Shown here one piece after another: positions 22,396-31,690 of a stretch of 64,000 nt of DNA. How positions within the stretch are numbered: position 1 is the first letter of the stretch; every line of letters starts with the position of its first letter. The position numbers and the translations under genes are program-made. Under the pieces are notes generated by a model, which made no database searches, was not told where the DNA came from, and saw only the letters and a list, made by a program, of their open reading frames with translations. The DNA lies in assembly GCA_002794465.1 (NCBI GenBank), contig MTSL01000065.1, forward strand, positions 193,253 to 257,252, in the 5' to 3' direction. This DNA comes from Paramicrosporidium saccamoebae. Lineage: Eukaryota > Rozellomycota.

Positions 22396-25176
22396 ATGAG
22401 CAGATACTGTTTAGCAGACCCTTTATTAGAATTCTTGGCCCATAGGTATACCATCTCAACCTCAGGTTCATTGCAGCCAGGGTTGGACGAGATGGGCTTT
22501 GGATTGATTAGGACTCGAATCGTCTCTGTATCGGAACTCATTGCCTTGTTGAAGGAGCCCACTTCTCTTGGCAAGAATCTCCACTCGCTCCTGCATCAAA
22601 TAGATGAGCAAGATTCGAATCCGCTGACGTCCTATGTGCGCTCTGAACCCACCCTCCCACACCTCCTCAAGCTCCTGGCTTCTGTGATGAAATCTTCAGA
22701 CCACGAAATGATGAGTGGTACTCTCTGGCTTCTGGCTGCTGCACTCCGAGCGCTGGCCAAGTTTGATCTTCCAGCAGGCATCGCAGCGGCCAAGACAATA
22801 CTTAACGAACAGTGCAAGTCTGTGTATCGCTGCTTGTCGTCAGGAAATCCGGGCTGTCTGACAGCAGCAATGGACTTGCTGACAACGCTGTGCATGGAAA
22901 GTGCCAGTACATCGTTGGCAGTGGCAGTGGTTGATATGAGACACAAGGGTCTGTTACAGGCGGCGAGAACCCGGAAAAGCTTGCCAAATCCACTAAAAGC
23001 CTTCAGTACCTCCCCGAGGGCCGCATATGTCTCCTGGGTTGTTCGTATGCTAAAGGTTGCAGATTATGAGACACGTGTCGCTCTATCTAGACACCCGTCG
23101 GTTTTGCACAATGTCATTAGTGGGATGCGGCTGGATGATGCTGCGGCTGTGACACTGGTCCTAGAAACTCTCTTGGGAATGATTGTATTCAATGAGGAAG
23201 AAAACAGAAACCTCCCCGTCGCATTCTTACGCGGAAATCAGCTATCTCAAATCGCAAAGCTAATGTCCCACCAAGACGAAACGGTCCAGACCACTGCCAA
23301 GGACTTTCTCTTAAAGTGCTATTCCACAGCGGGGAAGGGCCTATGCTACCCGTCTGAGCCAGTCAATATCCTGCGAAACAAGTTGCTACATGACCTTTTG
23401 GTTGATATTGATCCCGTGGCCAATGATATGCAGGATTTCTGTCTCGAGTTGGTAGGGAAGTGTCCCGATGTCCTATGGAGTTATTTATGCTCTGGAAAGA
23501 TTGCTGTAGAACCTTCTGGGTCGTCCATGGCATTTGCTGTCAACGTGTCTTTTGTGGTTAGAATGCTGGCTCTTCTCCCCGTTACCGATTCCACTCCCAA
23601 GGAAGCATTTGTACCGAAGAGTGTGCATCGAACGACAATGACCAAGGGGCTGGTTCATGATGATCGGATCATCCGCTTCAACACGCTTCTCCTGATCATG
23701 GCCCTGCTTAAACGGTTCCCAACAAGCTCGAGTCCTGAAAGGCAAGTTGTACTGGTGGCAGCACTGCCAGATTTCCGGACCATCTATAATTCGTGGAAGA
23801 AGCATCCTTCTGTAATTGTTGACGACGAGGACGAGTTTCTGGAGCGCTGTTTCCTAGAGGTCATTTCGTTGTATGTCGAGCTGGATTTAGTTGACAAGGA
23901 CGCTCCGTCCCTGAGAGTGCAGGATTTCTGTGACGTGTCATCTCCCGACCTCGCCGATTCCATCATTCGATTATGCACCCTGTTGGATCCAGCATCGCTG
24001 CTCTTGTCCACCAAAGAGGTAGAGAAGATTGGCAAGATTTGCCAGACTGCAGACGTTGGAATGACTGAAGAGATGCTCCGCACTTGGATCAGAGAGACAA
24101 ATGTTTCGGCCCACCTTTCTTTGGCAAGATCAAAGGATCACTGGTCGGGAATCCTGAGCGGAATATGTGAGATATTTCAAAAGCCACTTTTATTTAAAGC
24201 AGGACAAGATCCGCTACTGCAATATCTCCGAATCACCGAACCCGTCGACGACGCAAGTATTACTGCTGACATGATAGTAGACACGATGACAACTGTCGCA
24301 GAAGAATGTACAACAGTAGTTCTCAATGAGACTGCCGAGTACCTAGATACAGCTAAAGGAAAGATTAGCGCAAATTCGCCCGTGAATTTTCTAAATTCCA
24401 TACTTTCTGTTGCAAAGCGTGTCCGCGTCATGGACTCGTATTCAAACATTGATCCCTTCACAGAAGGCGTTAATCTTGACGTGGATTCGTTAGAAGAGCT
24501 GTTAAGCATCTTATTAGTCAAATGGGATTGCGTCACTTGGCTGCGGGTAACTTGCGCTGCTTTGACTGCCTCTGACTGTGCCAAAGTTGACTTGCGTCTC
24601 CTCGTAGAATCTGGCGTGCTTGGTTACGCCATCATAGGCCTCTCTCTTTCCTCCCTCAGCCTACGCCGCATTTCTCATTTCATCCTTGTACGCTTCTCCG
24701 CCCTGCTCTCCGCCTCTCGCGTCCGAGAGCGTCGTCAACTGACCCTTTTACTGTCCAGCCTCGCTGGTCATCTTCCTTCCTCCTCGCCCCTTGACGCCCT
24801 TCCTCGATTGGAAGCCTTCTTCTATGCCGAGGCAATCCCGCTGTTGCTGAGACCAGACCATCCCATGTATAGACCACTCAACGAACTCTTGCTGGATGAA
24901 CCAACAGTGTTTGCAATGAAGGCATTCAACCGACTATTCTTTGATACAAATGAGGAATGGAGTAGAGAGCTGACGTGGTGTCTTGGATGGATTGACCGCT
25001 CAGTAGGACGGACTGGACAGTTTCTTGACAGCTGCGACTTGACTGGCCTGTATGTGGCAGAAAATGTCGCTACACTACTAATGATGTCGGTGGAGGAGGG
25101 TGCTAAGAAGATTGCGGAACGGTTAGTCTGTAAAGTGAACCCAGTGTGGCTGTCCTCATTTACAGCCTTACAATAA
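22396..25176 (+). CDS. URB1/Npa1-like pre-ribosome-associated protein
   Basis: Single exon, 926 aa, all-helical. Around residues 125-290 the pattern KTILNEQCKSVYRCLSSGNP, then YVSWVVRMLKVADYETRVALSRHPSVLHNVISGM..DDA, then VLETLLGMIVFNEE fits the conserved N-terminal repeats of URB1/Npa1 (RR-type: ..IRRILSDQLKLIYRNLSSGKP.. in family members). URB1 is a scaffold of early pre-60S particles containing snoRNPs. At 926 aa it is about half the usual length, with the C-terminal region shortened. The ATG chosen is the first in frame; an upstream exon cannot be ruled out. Assignment is moderate; an unrelated HEAT-like protein is the alternative. Confidence 0.6.
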   Translation: MSRYCLADPLLEFLAHRYTISTSGSLQPGLDEMGFGLIRTRIVSVSELIALLKEPTSLGKNLHSLLHQIDEQDSNPLTSYVRSEPTLPHLLKLLASVMKSSDHEMMSGTLWLLAAALRALAKFDLPAGIAAAKTILNEQCKSVYRCLSSGNPGCLTAAMDLLTTLCMESASTSLAVAVVDMRHKGLLQAARTRKSLPNPLKAFSTSPRAAYVSWVVRMLKVADYETRVALSRHPSVLHNVISGMRLDDAAAVTLVLETLLGMIVFNEEENRNLPVAFLRGNQLSQIAKLMSHQDETVQTTAKDFLLKCYSTAGKGLCYPSEPVNILRNKLLHDLLVDIDPVANDMQDFCLELVGKCPDVLWSYLCSGKIAVEPSGSSMAFAVNVSFVVRMLALLPVTDSTPKEAFVPKSVHRTTMTKGLVHDDRIIRFNTLLLIMALLKRFPTSSSPERQVVLVAALPDFRTIYNSWKKHPSVIVDDEDEFLERCFLEVISLYVELDLVDKDAPSLRVQDFCDVSSPDLADSIIRLCTLLDPASLLLSTKEVEKIGKICQTADVGMTEEMLRTWIRETNVSAHLSLARSKDHWSGILSGICEIFQKPLLFKAGQDPLLQYLRITEPVDDASITADMIVDTMTTVAEECTTVVLNETAEYLDTAKGKISANSPVNFLNSILSVAKRVRVMDSYSNIDPFTEGVNLDVDSLEELLSILLVKWDCVTWLRVTCAALTASDCAKVDLRLLVESGVLGYAIIGLSLSSLSLRRISHFILVRFSALLSASRVRERRQLTLLLSSLAGHLPSSSPLDALPRLEAFFYAEAIPLLLRPDHPMYRPLNELLLDEPTVFAMKAFNRLFFDTNEEWSRELTWCLGWIDRSVGRTGQFLDSCDLTGLYVAENVATLLMMSVEEGAKKIAERLVCKVNPVWLSSFTALQ

Positions 25177-25704
25177 ACTTGCCTGTGCACCAATATTTGA
25201 TTTTTATAATGAGAGTTGTATGACTCGTACTGACTTAGCACTAGAAGTACTACGTATTGACGACTCACATGCACGCTTTCGGTCTAGACTGACGTTGGCA
25301 CGACCCACCCACCATGCGATGGGACGCAACTTGACTCGGGAAAACCGTCAGCCATACCAGGAAAGATTTTCAGCACCCTGGCTGCTTTTATAGAAATTTC
25401 GTGAGCCCGGTTTATGGGATGTCAAAGTCGTATATTTCTGACTGTGAGATTTGTAATTCGAGCGAGATTTATAGTCCGTGCGAGATTTATAGTCCATGCG
25501 AGATTTATAGTCCGTGCGAGGTTTATAGTCTGTGCGAGGTTTATAGTCTGTGCGAGGTTTATAGTCTGTGCGAGATTTTTGATCCATATCAAGTTTGTAT
25601 TCCATGTTTTCGTACTAACCATTAACTCTACAGAGGACGCTCTAGCCGGATTCCTTGTTGTCGGCCATTGCCTCTGTAAAATACATGCCATAATCCATAA
25701 TCCG
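25177..25704. other. intergenic region with 18-bp minisatellite
   Basis: 528 bases between convergent genes. The centre is the 18-bp tandem repeat described separately. A minus-strand frame (25605-25348, 85 codons from ATG) runs through the repeat and would encode repeated RTDYKP units; it has no family resemblance and may be only a by-product of the period. Confidence 0.5.
25445..25588. repeat. 18-bp tandem repeat, eight units
   Basis: Eight contiguous 18-bp units of GAGRTTTATAGTCYRTGC; the first and last are degenerate and three of the inner ones (GAGGTTTATAGTCTGTGC) are identical. The period being a multiple of three keeps several frames open on both strands. Confidence 0.95.
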
Positions 25705-27831
25705 TTAGTGCTGACGATATTTCAACTCTATAAAGGATATCCCATCAATAAATTCAGAGAAACCAATGGAGCCAATGCCGTGCGGATCGGCGCGACGCAG
25801 CACTTCATCCCAATCAATTGGGCTATGAAGGCCATCGCTCTCTACAGCGCTCTTCCAACTCACAATCGCCTCGTGAAGCGATAACCTACGCCAAGATTTG
25901 TCATTGTGGAAATACGCAGCGCGATATCTTTCCATCTGTTTTCGGTGAAATTCAGCACGGAAGGGATGAAGATCAGCAATTCCGCAAGTAATTAAATATT
26001 CCTCAGCCAGACCTGTTTGTCTCTCACGTTCAGCTTTCGACCATCCAAGCTCCTCACTCATCAGCTCCACCACGCGGGGAAGTGCATCTCTGGCAGCAAA
26101 ACAGCTAAGATGCGCAAGACGAGTACGTCGAGCGAGAATATCCACTGCCGTCTGTGCATATTCAAATCGAGTGGCATATATAACTTCACTCTCCAAGTAC
26201 GGATACTGAGGAACAAGTCTCTTTCCGAAGAGTGGCCACCTGCAAGATTCGGTTGCATTGCATAGAGCAGCCACCAACCAGGCACGGTCGCCATAGCTGC
26301 TAGCCAAGTGCTTAGCCACGTCCGTTTCGAGGCCAAAATGCTGAATCAGGCTGACATAGGTATTGTGGTGGTAATCATGAGCGCCGATTAAGGGGATTTG
26401 ATCCGTCCTCGATTCGGAATACTTTGGTGTAAGTTTGAATTCCTGGATGGCGGCATTGATCGTGTCCTCTGCCATCTGTCTATACGTAGTCCACTTGCCG
26501 CCGGCAATGGTGAGGAGACCACTGGGACTGATCATGACAATGTGATTCCTAACCAACTCCTGGGTGGACTTTGCGCTTGGATTTCGGATCAGTGGACGCA
26601 GGCCGGACCACGCTGCTAATACATCACTGTGGCGCACATGCATATCCGGGTCAAGGTACCGCTTCACTTCGTCGACAATAAAGTTGATTTCTGTGCAAGT
26701 AGCCTTTGGTTCAAAAGTCAGATCAGAGGGGGAATCAGTGGTGCCAGCTATAGTGTTTCCTTCCCAGGGAAGGAAGAAGATGACACGACCGTCACTAGAA
26801 GAGGGATCAATGAGCCCCATTTGTCCAGAACTGTAGTAAGAGGGGAACATGATGTGTGTCCCTACACTGGCTTGCACCAGTGGCTCGCATGTGGGATCGT
26901 CCATTTTCCGTATCAGATCTATAAAATCAAACCTCGAAACTCCTAATGTACCGCAAAATGGACCTGTCGCACTAATTACACCTTTGCATTTAACTGGGAA
27001 CACTTCTCCTGATATGCGGTCTTTGACGACAACTCCCCTTAGAGTGCCTGTAACTTTATCTTTGATCAAATCCACAACCTCAGTGTAGTTGGTTACTGTT
27101 GCGCCATGGTGTAGAGCGGTCAGAGCAAGCGAGACATTTGTCCTCGCATCATTTTGGGATCCATCATAGTAGACCATGGCACCCACCAACTCTTTCTTCT
27201 TCAGCATTGGAAATGCCTGCAAAGCTCTGGTTTTGTTCAAAAAGTAGCTACTCTCCAATCCCCGTCCCCCAGCTACAAAGTCGTACGCCTTTGAACCAGC
27301 CCAAAAGTATGGGAGTTTCCACCATTGGTATATTGGTAGCATGATGGGCAACTGGCCAGTTAGATGCGGTGCGATCCGCAACAGGGTTGCACGCTCAGCC
27401 AAGGCTTCCCGCACCATGGCAAATTGCTCCCAGTCAAAGTGCAAAAATGCCTTTTCCAAGTACCGCACCCCGCCGTGTACCAATTTTGTGCTTTTTGAGG
27501 AAGTACCAGCAGAAAAGTCGTCCCTTTCCACCAATGCAACATTCAAACCACGTGTGGCGCCCTCCAAAGCACACCCAGTACCTGTGGCACCACCCCCGAT
27601 AATGACCACATCAAACTCGCGTTCTGGATACCTCAGCTTTGAGATCAACTGTGCTCTGCTGGGCGGTCTCCATTCCAGTGCAGCCCGCCGCTCCTCTGGA
27701 CTGAGACTGACTGCTAGGGGAGTGCGGAGTTTCTCTCGCTCAATACCATGCCACCATGTGATACCAACGTAACCTGCTCCCGCAGTACCGACCAGCAAGA
27801 CCAGATTGCGAGTGCGACGGAGAAAGGACAT
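25705..27831 (-). CDS. GUT2: mitochondrial FAD-dependent glycerol-3-phosphate dehydrogenase
   Basis: Single exon, 708 aa. The start MSFLRRTRNLVLLVGTAGAGYVG gives a basic then hydrophobic N-terminus, fitting insertion into the inner mitochondrial membrane. FAD-binding GGGATGTGCALEGATRGL follows near residue 77, then ERDDFSAGTSSKSTKLVHGGVRYLEKA, a GlpD/Gut2 signature, and the C-terminal DAO_C domain. The enzyme oxidises glycerol-3-phosphate to DHAP and passes electrons to ubiquinone. The C-terminus (WDEVLRRADPHGIGSIGFSEF) aligns with the EF-hand of animal GPD2, but loop positions 3 and 5 lack acids, so calcium binding is doubtful. In-frame codons upstream exist only behind a GTG. Confidence 0.95.
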   Translation of the reverse strand: MSFLRRTRNLVLLVGTAGAGYVGITWWHGIEREKLRTPLAVSLSPEERRAALEWRPPSRAQLISKLRYPEREFDVVIIGGGATGTGCALEGATRGLNVALVERDDFSAGTSSKSTKLVHGGVRYLEKAFLHFDWEQFAMVREALAERATLLRIAPHLTGQLPIMLPIYQWWKLPYFWAGSKAYDFVAGGRGLESSYFLNKTRALQAFPMLKKKELVGAMVYYDGSQNDARTNVSLALTALHHGATVTNYTEVVDLIKDKVTGTLRGVVVKDRISGEVFPVKCKGVISATGPFCGTLGVSRFDFIDLIRKMDDPTCEPLVQASVGTHIMFPSYYSSGQMGLIDPSSSDGRVIFFLPWEGNTIAGTTDSPSDLTFEPKATCTEINFIVDEVKRYLDPDMHVRHSDVLAAWSGLRPLIRNPSAKSTQELVRNHIVMISPSGLLTIAGGKWTTYRQMAEDTINAAIQEFKLTPKYSESRTDQIPLIGAHDYHHNTYVSLIQHFGLETDVAKHLASSYGDRAWLVAALCNATESCRWPLFGKRLVPQYPYLESEVIYATRFEYAQTAVDILARRTRLAHLSCFAARDALPRVVELMSEELGWSKAERERQTGLAEEYLITCGIADLHPFRAEFHRKQMERYRAAYFHNDKSWRRLSLHEAIVSWKSAVESDGLHSPIDWDEVLRRADPHGIGSIGFSEFIDGISFIELKYRQH

Positions 27832-28183
27832 TCCGTTGGCGTAACAAAAGGGCACAACCTGATTCGTCACCGTTGCATAAATATTGTCATATGCCTATTA
27901 ATGCCCCGTATATGTCATAATGAAAAGTGAAATAGACAAAGGGTGGGTGGGAGAGATTGTGAGATGGAAATTGAGTAGGCGAGTGAGTAAGGATAACACA
28001 TTGTGAGAGGGTACATTTGCGGAACAAAAGTCCCAACCTCTCGCTGCATGATACAACCGCATAACAAGTCGAATATCCGGCTTAAAGTCACAGCACATGA
28101 ATTACAATACTCTCATCCTGACTCACTACAACAAGCTACTATAGCCTCACAATTACAATGTATTATGGATATGATGTTTCGTG
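27832..28183. other. intergenic, no gene seen
   Basis: 352 bases between the 5' end of GUT2 and the 3' end of the histone-fold gene, both on minus. It should contain the GUT2 promoter. No tRNA, repeat or coding exon recognised. Confidence 0.5.
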
Positions 28184-28691
28184 TCATTCAAAAGTGGTGC
28201 CTTGGGGCGGGTATTCCACATCGAGTTCGGGGCTTCCGTCCATTTCTACACTCTCATCAATCTCTGCTCCCTCCATGGTTAAGCCCGCAATTTGACCCAT
28301 TTCGGCGTGGTGTCTTCGTTGGGCTTCTATGGCCTCAGCGAGTGGCACAGGCTTCGGGATGATCTCTGTCAGGAAATGTAGCCGCGGGTCGGAACTCACT
28401 GTGCTAGCGATATCTTTGTAGGTCACTGTCTTGCGCTTCTCAGTAGCAGTGAGTTTTGCTGCTTGCCCTGTGAGAAATTCTAGAAATACTTCCTACAGAG
28501 ATCAAAATGCATCAAGCGATGCTGCATACCGTGGCCGCAGTTGCCACGAGGAGGGCGTCATTTTGTACAGTTCCCAAGTCTTTGTCGGCCTTCATAATTT
28601 TCTTAACCCGCGCCTGTGGAAAGGACAAGCTAACTGCCGGCCATGTACTCTGCTGATTTGCAGCCGTGGACGCGGCATCGGTCGACTCCAT
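28184..28691 (-). CDS. DPB3/CHRAC1-like histone-fold subunit
   Basis: Exons 28530-28691 and 28184-28492 (156 aa) across a 37-nt intron. The join reads LSFPQARVKKIMKADKDLG..NDALLVATAATEVFLEFLTG, the alpha1-loop-alpha2 of an NF-YC/H2A-like histone fold, and then KTVTYKDIASTVSSDPRLHFLTEIIPK, nearly the CHRAC1/Dpb3 alpha3 (TYSDLA..FL.DI.PK). Such subunits pair with DPB4/POLE3 in DNA polymerase epsilon and ISWI remodellers. The ATG at 28691 is 31 bases past the chitin-synthase stop; an upstream in-frame ATG at 28763 would overlap that gene. HAP5 (NF-YC) is less likely because the CCAAT-factor signature is absent. Confidence 0.8.
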
Positions 28692-28722
28692 CTCAATGGG
28701 CAATTTAATGATTTTTCGTAAA

Positions 28723-31359
28723 TTAATTTGTAGCTGTGGAGCGTTGTTTCTTGATCGCTTCATAGTAGCGGGACCAGCCAATCCAAGTCTTCATGGTGAC
28801 CACCTTTCCTGGCTCGCCTGATCCAGAGTCTTGGCCATGTCCATTATCGGTTGCTTCAATCTTGCGCGTCTCGCCCCAAGAAAAGTCATCAAAGTGCCAG
28901 TAGGCGTAGATGGGAAGGATAAAGTTCCAGATGGGAAGAGCAAGTAGATATGCAAGCATCCATCCAATGTATACCATCTTTCTGGTCGTGATCAAAATAA
29001 GGATAGCGGGCAGCCCCAAGACCATTCCAAGGAGAATCAGCGGGATCAAGGCTTGCAATGGATTCAGCACGGCGGTCCCGATCAACACAAAGGTAAAGAT
29101 GATAGCGGCGGGCAATACAACAGTACCAATGAGCTCCATCAATACTACAAACTGCATTGAGAAGCAGAAAATTCCACAGAGATCAGGGACAAGCACCAGC
29201 TCGAGTAAATTGTGGATGGTCGAATTGATCCAACGGCGTCTTTGTGACAGTAAAACTCTAAATTCATCAGGAACAAATGTCTTGCAAAAGGCCTGAGGCA
29301 CAAAGATCATTTTTCTTTTGGGAAACAGCTTGAGCATTAGCGTGGTCAGAAAACGGTCTTCTCCCAAAAGCAAGAGGTTTTTCTTGTGAAGTGTGTCCAC
29401 CACGGCCTGAGAATACTCTTCGATTAGTGCTGGAGAGGCGAGGATCGGCAAGATCCGGCCATTCTTTGATGTCTTTATCCGGTACATGCAAAAGCAGCCA
29501 GGAAGGCAAGTAACACCTCCGAATACCGATTCGAAGGCCTTTCCTAGGTGGTGGCTAATGTAATATTCAAAGACTTGAATCGCAGACACCCAGCTGCTGC
29601 GTTTGTTTGCAATCCGAGTCTCACCACACAAGCCCATCACATACGGGTCACGACGCATCGCATTAACCATCCGACCCAAAGAGTCTACTGCAACTTTAGT
29701 ATCTGCATCAACCATTAAAATAATGTCAAGAGCATCAGGGGGAACTCCGAGCAGCCAGCATACCTTGTTGAATAGTTCAAAGTCAAGAGGCGTCATTCGA
29801 TCGTTAAAGATTACCCGTTGCATAAAGTTCATCACAATCAATTGGGAATCGCGCTTTCCCCGATTTCCAGGCTTTGAAGACGTTGATTCTTCTGGAGGAC
29901 CGCATTTGGCAATTAGAATGCATGGCACTACACGACCGCGACAGTGGTATTGTCCAGCAAACACTTTGGCCATGTTATGTCGCTTAACACCATCTGCTAC
30001 AGCAACATAGCTCTGAGGGACAGCAGCCTCCATCACAGAATCAATCTTCATTAGCTTACGGACAATGTTGGGGGTGCTCTGAGAGTTCCCAGCTCCCATA
30101 ATTTCGCCATCAGCGACAACCATAATAAGCTTGCGATGATCGTGGTAGTCTGTGAGAGCAAGAGAATCCAATGTTAGCCGCAGGGAAGCCTCTCCCTCTG
30201 AATAGCAAGTGACCAGCAGAATGACATAGGGATCGTCAGAAGTGTCTCCCACGGGCAGCAGGGACTCTTGGGCAAATTCTGAGAGGGTCGAAATTCCAAA
30301 TACAGTGTTTAAAGTCGACATTACTACTTCTGGGAATGCTTTAATCACCACATTACGCGATGCCAAACTAGCGGCTCTGGAATGACTGGCCTTTTTCTTT
30401 TTCTTCCTCATCTTATCCAGTTGATGAGACAAAAACCAGCTAAAAGTCACGGCCAATATAAACCGCACGATTATAAGGGTTCCGATTGCCACCATAGCTA
30501 TGATCTGGATGAGCGTGAAAGAGAAGCATCCGACTGTTTGCTTGGATAAATCGCCAATCTTGTAGTTTTCCACCAGACATCTCATAACCCTTCGGCCAGT
30601 TCTGCCTAACCGCGCAAATGCACGCGTGGAATCTTTGTCTCTCATCGTCCGCATGATCATATTGGCCTTGTCGGATTTAAAAAGGTCGTCTTTGGGTATT
30701 CGGATAACGTGTCCGTCAAATTCTAGTAGATCCTTTGCTTTTTCAACATCCTCCCACTCATAAGCAATACTATGCACTGAGGACACTGCCCCTAAGAGAT
30801 CTTTGCTCGTGCACATTGCATCTGGATTGCAGACATTTGGAAAGGGCTCCTTCCAAACCGCACGACAGACTGTATCGGCAGGAATGGCAAAGTCGGTACT
30901 TATATCGCGTCCTTGAATAGAATCAGCGGGCACGCTTAATATGCGCGATACATCTGCCGTGCGGTAAACTTTTCCCAAAGCCCACGTAAGTCCCTGTTTA
31001 TCTTGCTTCTCAAACTCCCTCCAGATGATGCGAGAAGTGTTACTGTTAGAGGGACAGAGGATCGGACCAAGTCCAAATGTAAATATCGCCAACGCAACAC
31101 ACATGATGAACACAATGAAACAGAGGGCAAATTTTTCTCGAAAGGCTTGCCTCACCTGTTTATCATGGTAACCTACCATTTTTAGGAGCGGAGCCGGCGC
31201 CCAGAATGTGACGACGTGGGCAAAGACTGACCACCAGTTAATGTTCCACCATGCCTGCTTTGCATTCTTGCTCCAAGGTCCGGAGATTGTCATTGCTGAT
31301 ACCTGCCGACGATGATAGCCACCAGCTTGGCTGGAGGAGAGCCAGTGTTCTACATCCAT
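28723..31359 (-). CDS. CHS: chitin synthase, division 2 (class IV-like)
   Basis: Single exon, 878 aa. Two N-terminal membrane spans (near 45-65 and 80-105), a lumenal loop of conserved character, another span (near 285-310), the GT2 catalytic core with VDADTK near 548, GEDRF near 666 and QRRRW near 705, then a cluster of C-terminal membrane spans. Motifs such as LFPKRKMIFVPQA.CKT and SQRRRWINSTIHNL are those of class IV (Chs3-like) enzymes. There is no myosin motor and no cytochrome-b5-like extra domain that I can recognise. It polymerises UDP-GlcNAc into cell-wall chitin, and is the best fungal marker in the window. Confidence 0.95.
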   Translation of the reverse strand: MDVEHWLSSSQAGGYHRRQVSAMTISGPWSKNAKQAWWNINWWSVFAHVVTFWAPAPLLKMVGYHDKQVRQAFREKFALCFIVFIMCVALAIFTFGLGPILCPSNSNTSRIIWREFEKQDKQGLTWALGKVYRTADVSRILSVPADSIQGRDISTDFAIPADTVCRAVWKEPFPNVCNPDAMCTSKDLLGAVSSVHSIAYEWEDVEKAKDLLEFDGHVIRIPKDDLFKSDKANMIMRTMRDKDSTRAFARLGRTGRRVMRCLVENYKIGDLSKQTVGCFSFTLIQIIAMVAIGTLIIVRFILAVTFSWFLSHQLDKMRKKKKKASHSRAASLASRNVVIKAFPEVVMSTLNTVFGISTLSEFAQESLLPVGDTSDDPYVILLVTCYSEGEASLRLTLDSLALTDYHDHRKLIMVVADGEIMGAGNSQSTPNIVRKLMKIDSVMEAAVPQSYVAVADGVKRHNMAKVFAGQYHCRGRVVPCILIAKCGPPEESTSSKPGNRGKRDSQLIVMNFMQRVIFNDRMTPLDFELFNKVCWLLGVPPDALDIILMVDADTKVAVDSLGRMVNAMRRDPYVMGLCGETRIANKRSSWVSAIQVFEYYISHHLGKAFESVFGGVTCLPGCFCMYRIKTSKNGRILPILASPALIEEYSQAVVDTLHKKNLLLLGEDRFLTTLMLKLFPKRKMIFVPQAFCKTFVPDEFRVLLSQRRRWINSTIHNLLELVLVPDLCGIFCFSMQFVVLMELIGTVVLPAAIIFTFVLIGTAVLNPLQALIPLILLGMVLGLPAILILITTRKMVYIGWMLAYLLALPIWNFILPIYAYWHFDDFSWGETRKIEATDNGHGQDSGSGEPGKVVTMKTWIGWSRYYEAIKKQRSTATN

Positions 31360-31690
31360 GAGCCTCTAAAAATAGACTGCATGACCCTCGATGACTATCT
31401 CTACCACCTCCCTGCCATTATTAATCTCTAAAAATAGACCGCATGGCCCTCGATGGCTATCTCAGTCAGCTTTTGCATCCCTGAGTTTCTAGAATAAATT
31501 AAATCAAGAATCCCATCGATCGTGTTATATCCAGCGCCAGACAGCCCCCCATCCCCAAATATCGATAGCACGAGGCCGGGTGACTGTCTCAGCCCGTGTC
31601 AGCCGGCATATGCCGCTGATTGGCCAAAAGTCGTCCAGGCCCGGCCGGCTTTGACAAAGTTGTTTTTCGCCGTTCCTTAAGGGACTCCAA
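31360..31690. other. divergent intergenic region with a duplicated block
   Basis: 331 bases between divergent CHS and V-ATPase B genes. It contains a direct duplication of about 38 bp (see repeat entry). No further gene seen. Confidence 0.55.
31364..31463. repeat. direct duplication, about 38 bp, 62 bp apart
   Basis: CTCTAAAAATAGACTGCATG..GATGACTATCTC at 31364-31402 is repeated with few changes at 31426-31463. It sits in the upstream region of chitin synthase. Confidence 0.9.

Noticed and set aside
28184-28691. NF-YC/HAP5 CCAAT-binding factor
   Set aside because: The alpha3 region TYKDIA..FLTEIIPK matches CHRAC1/Dpb3 more closely.
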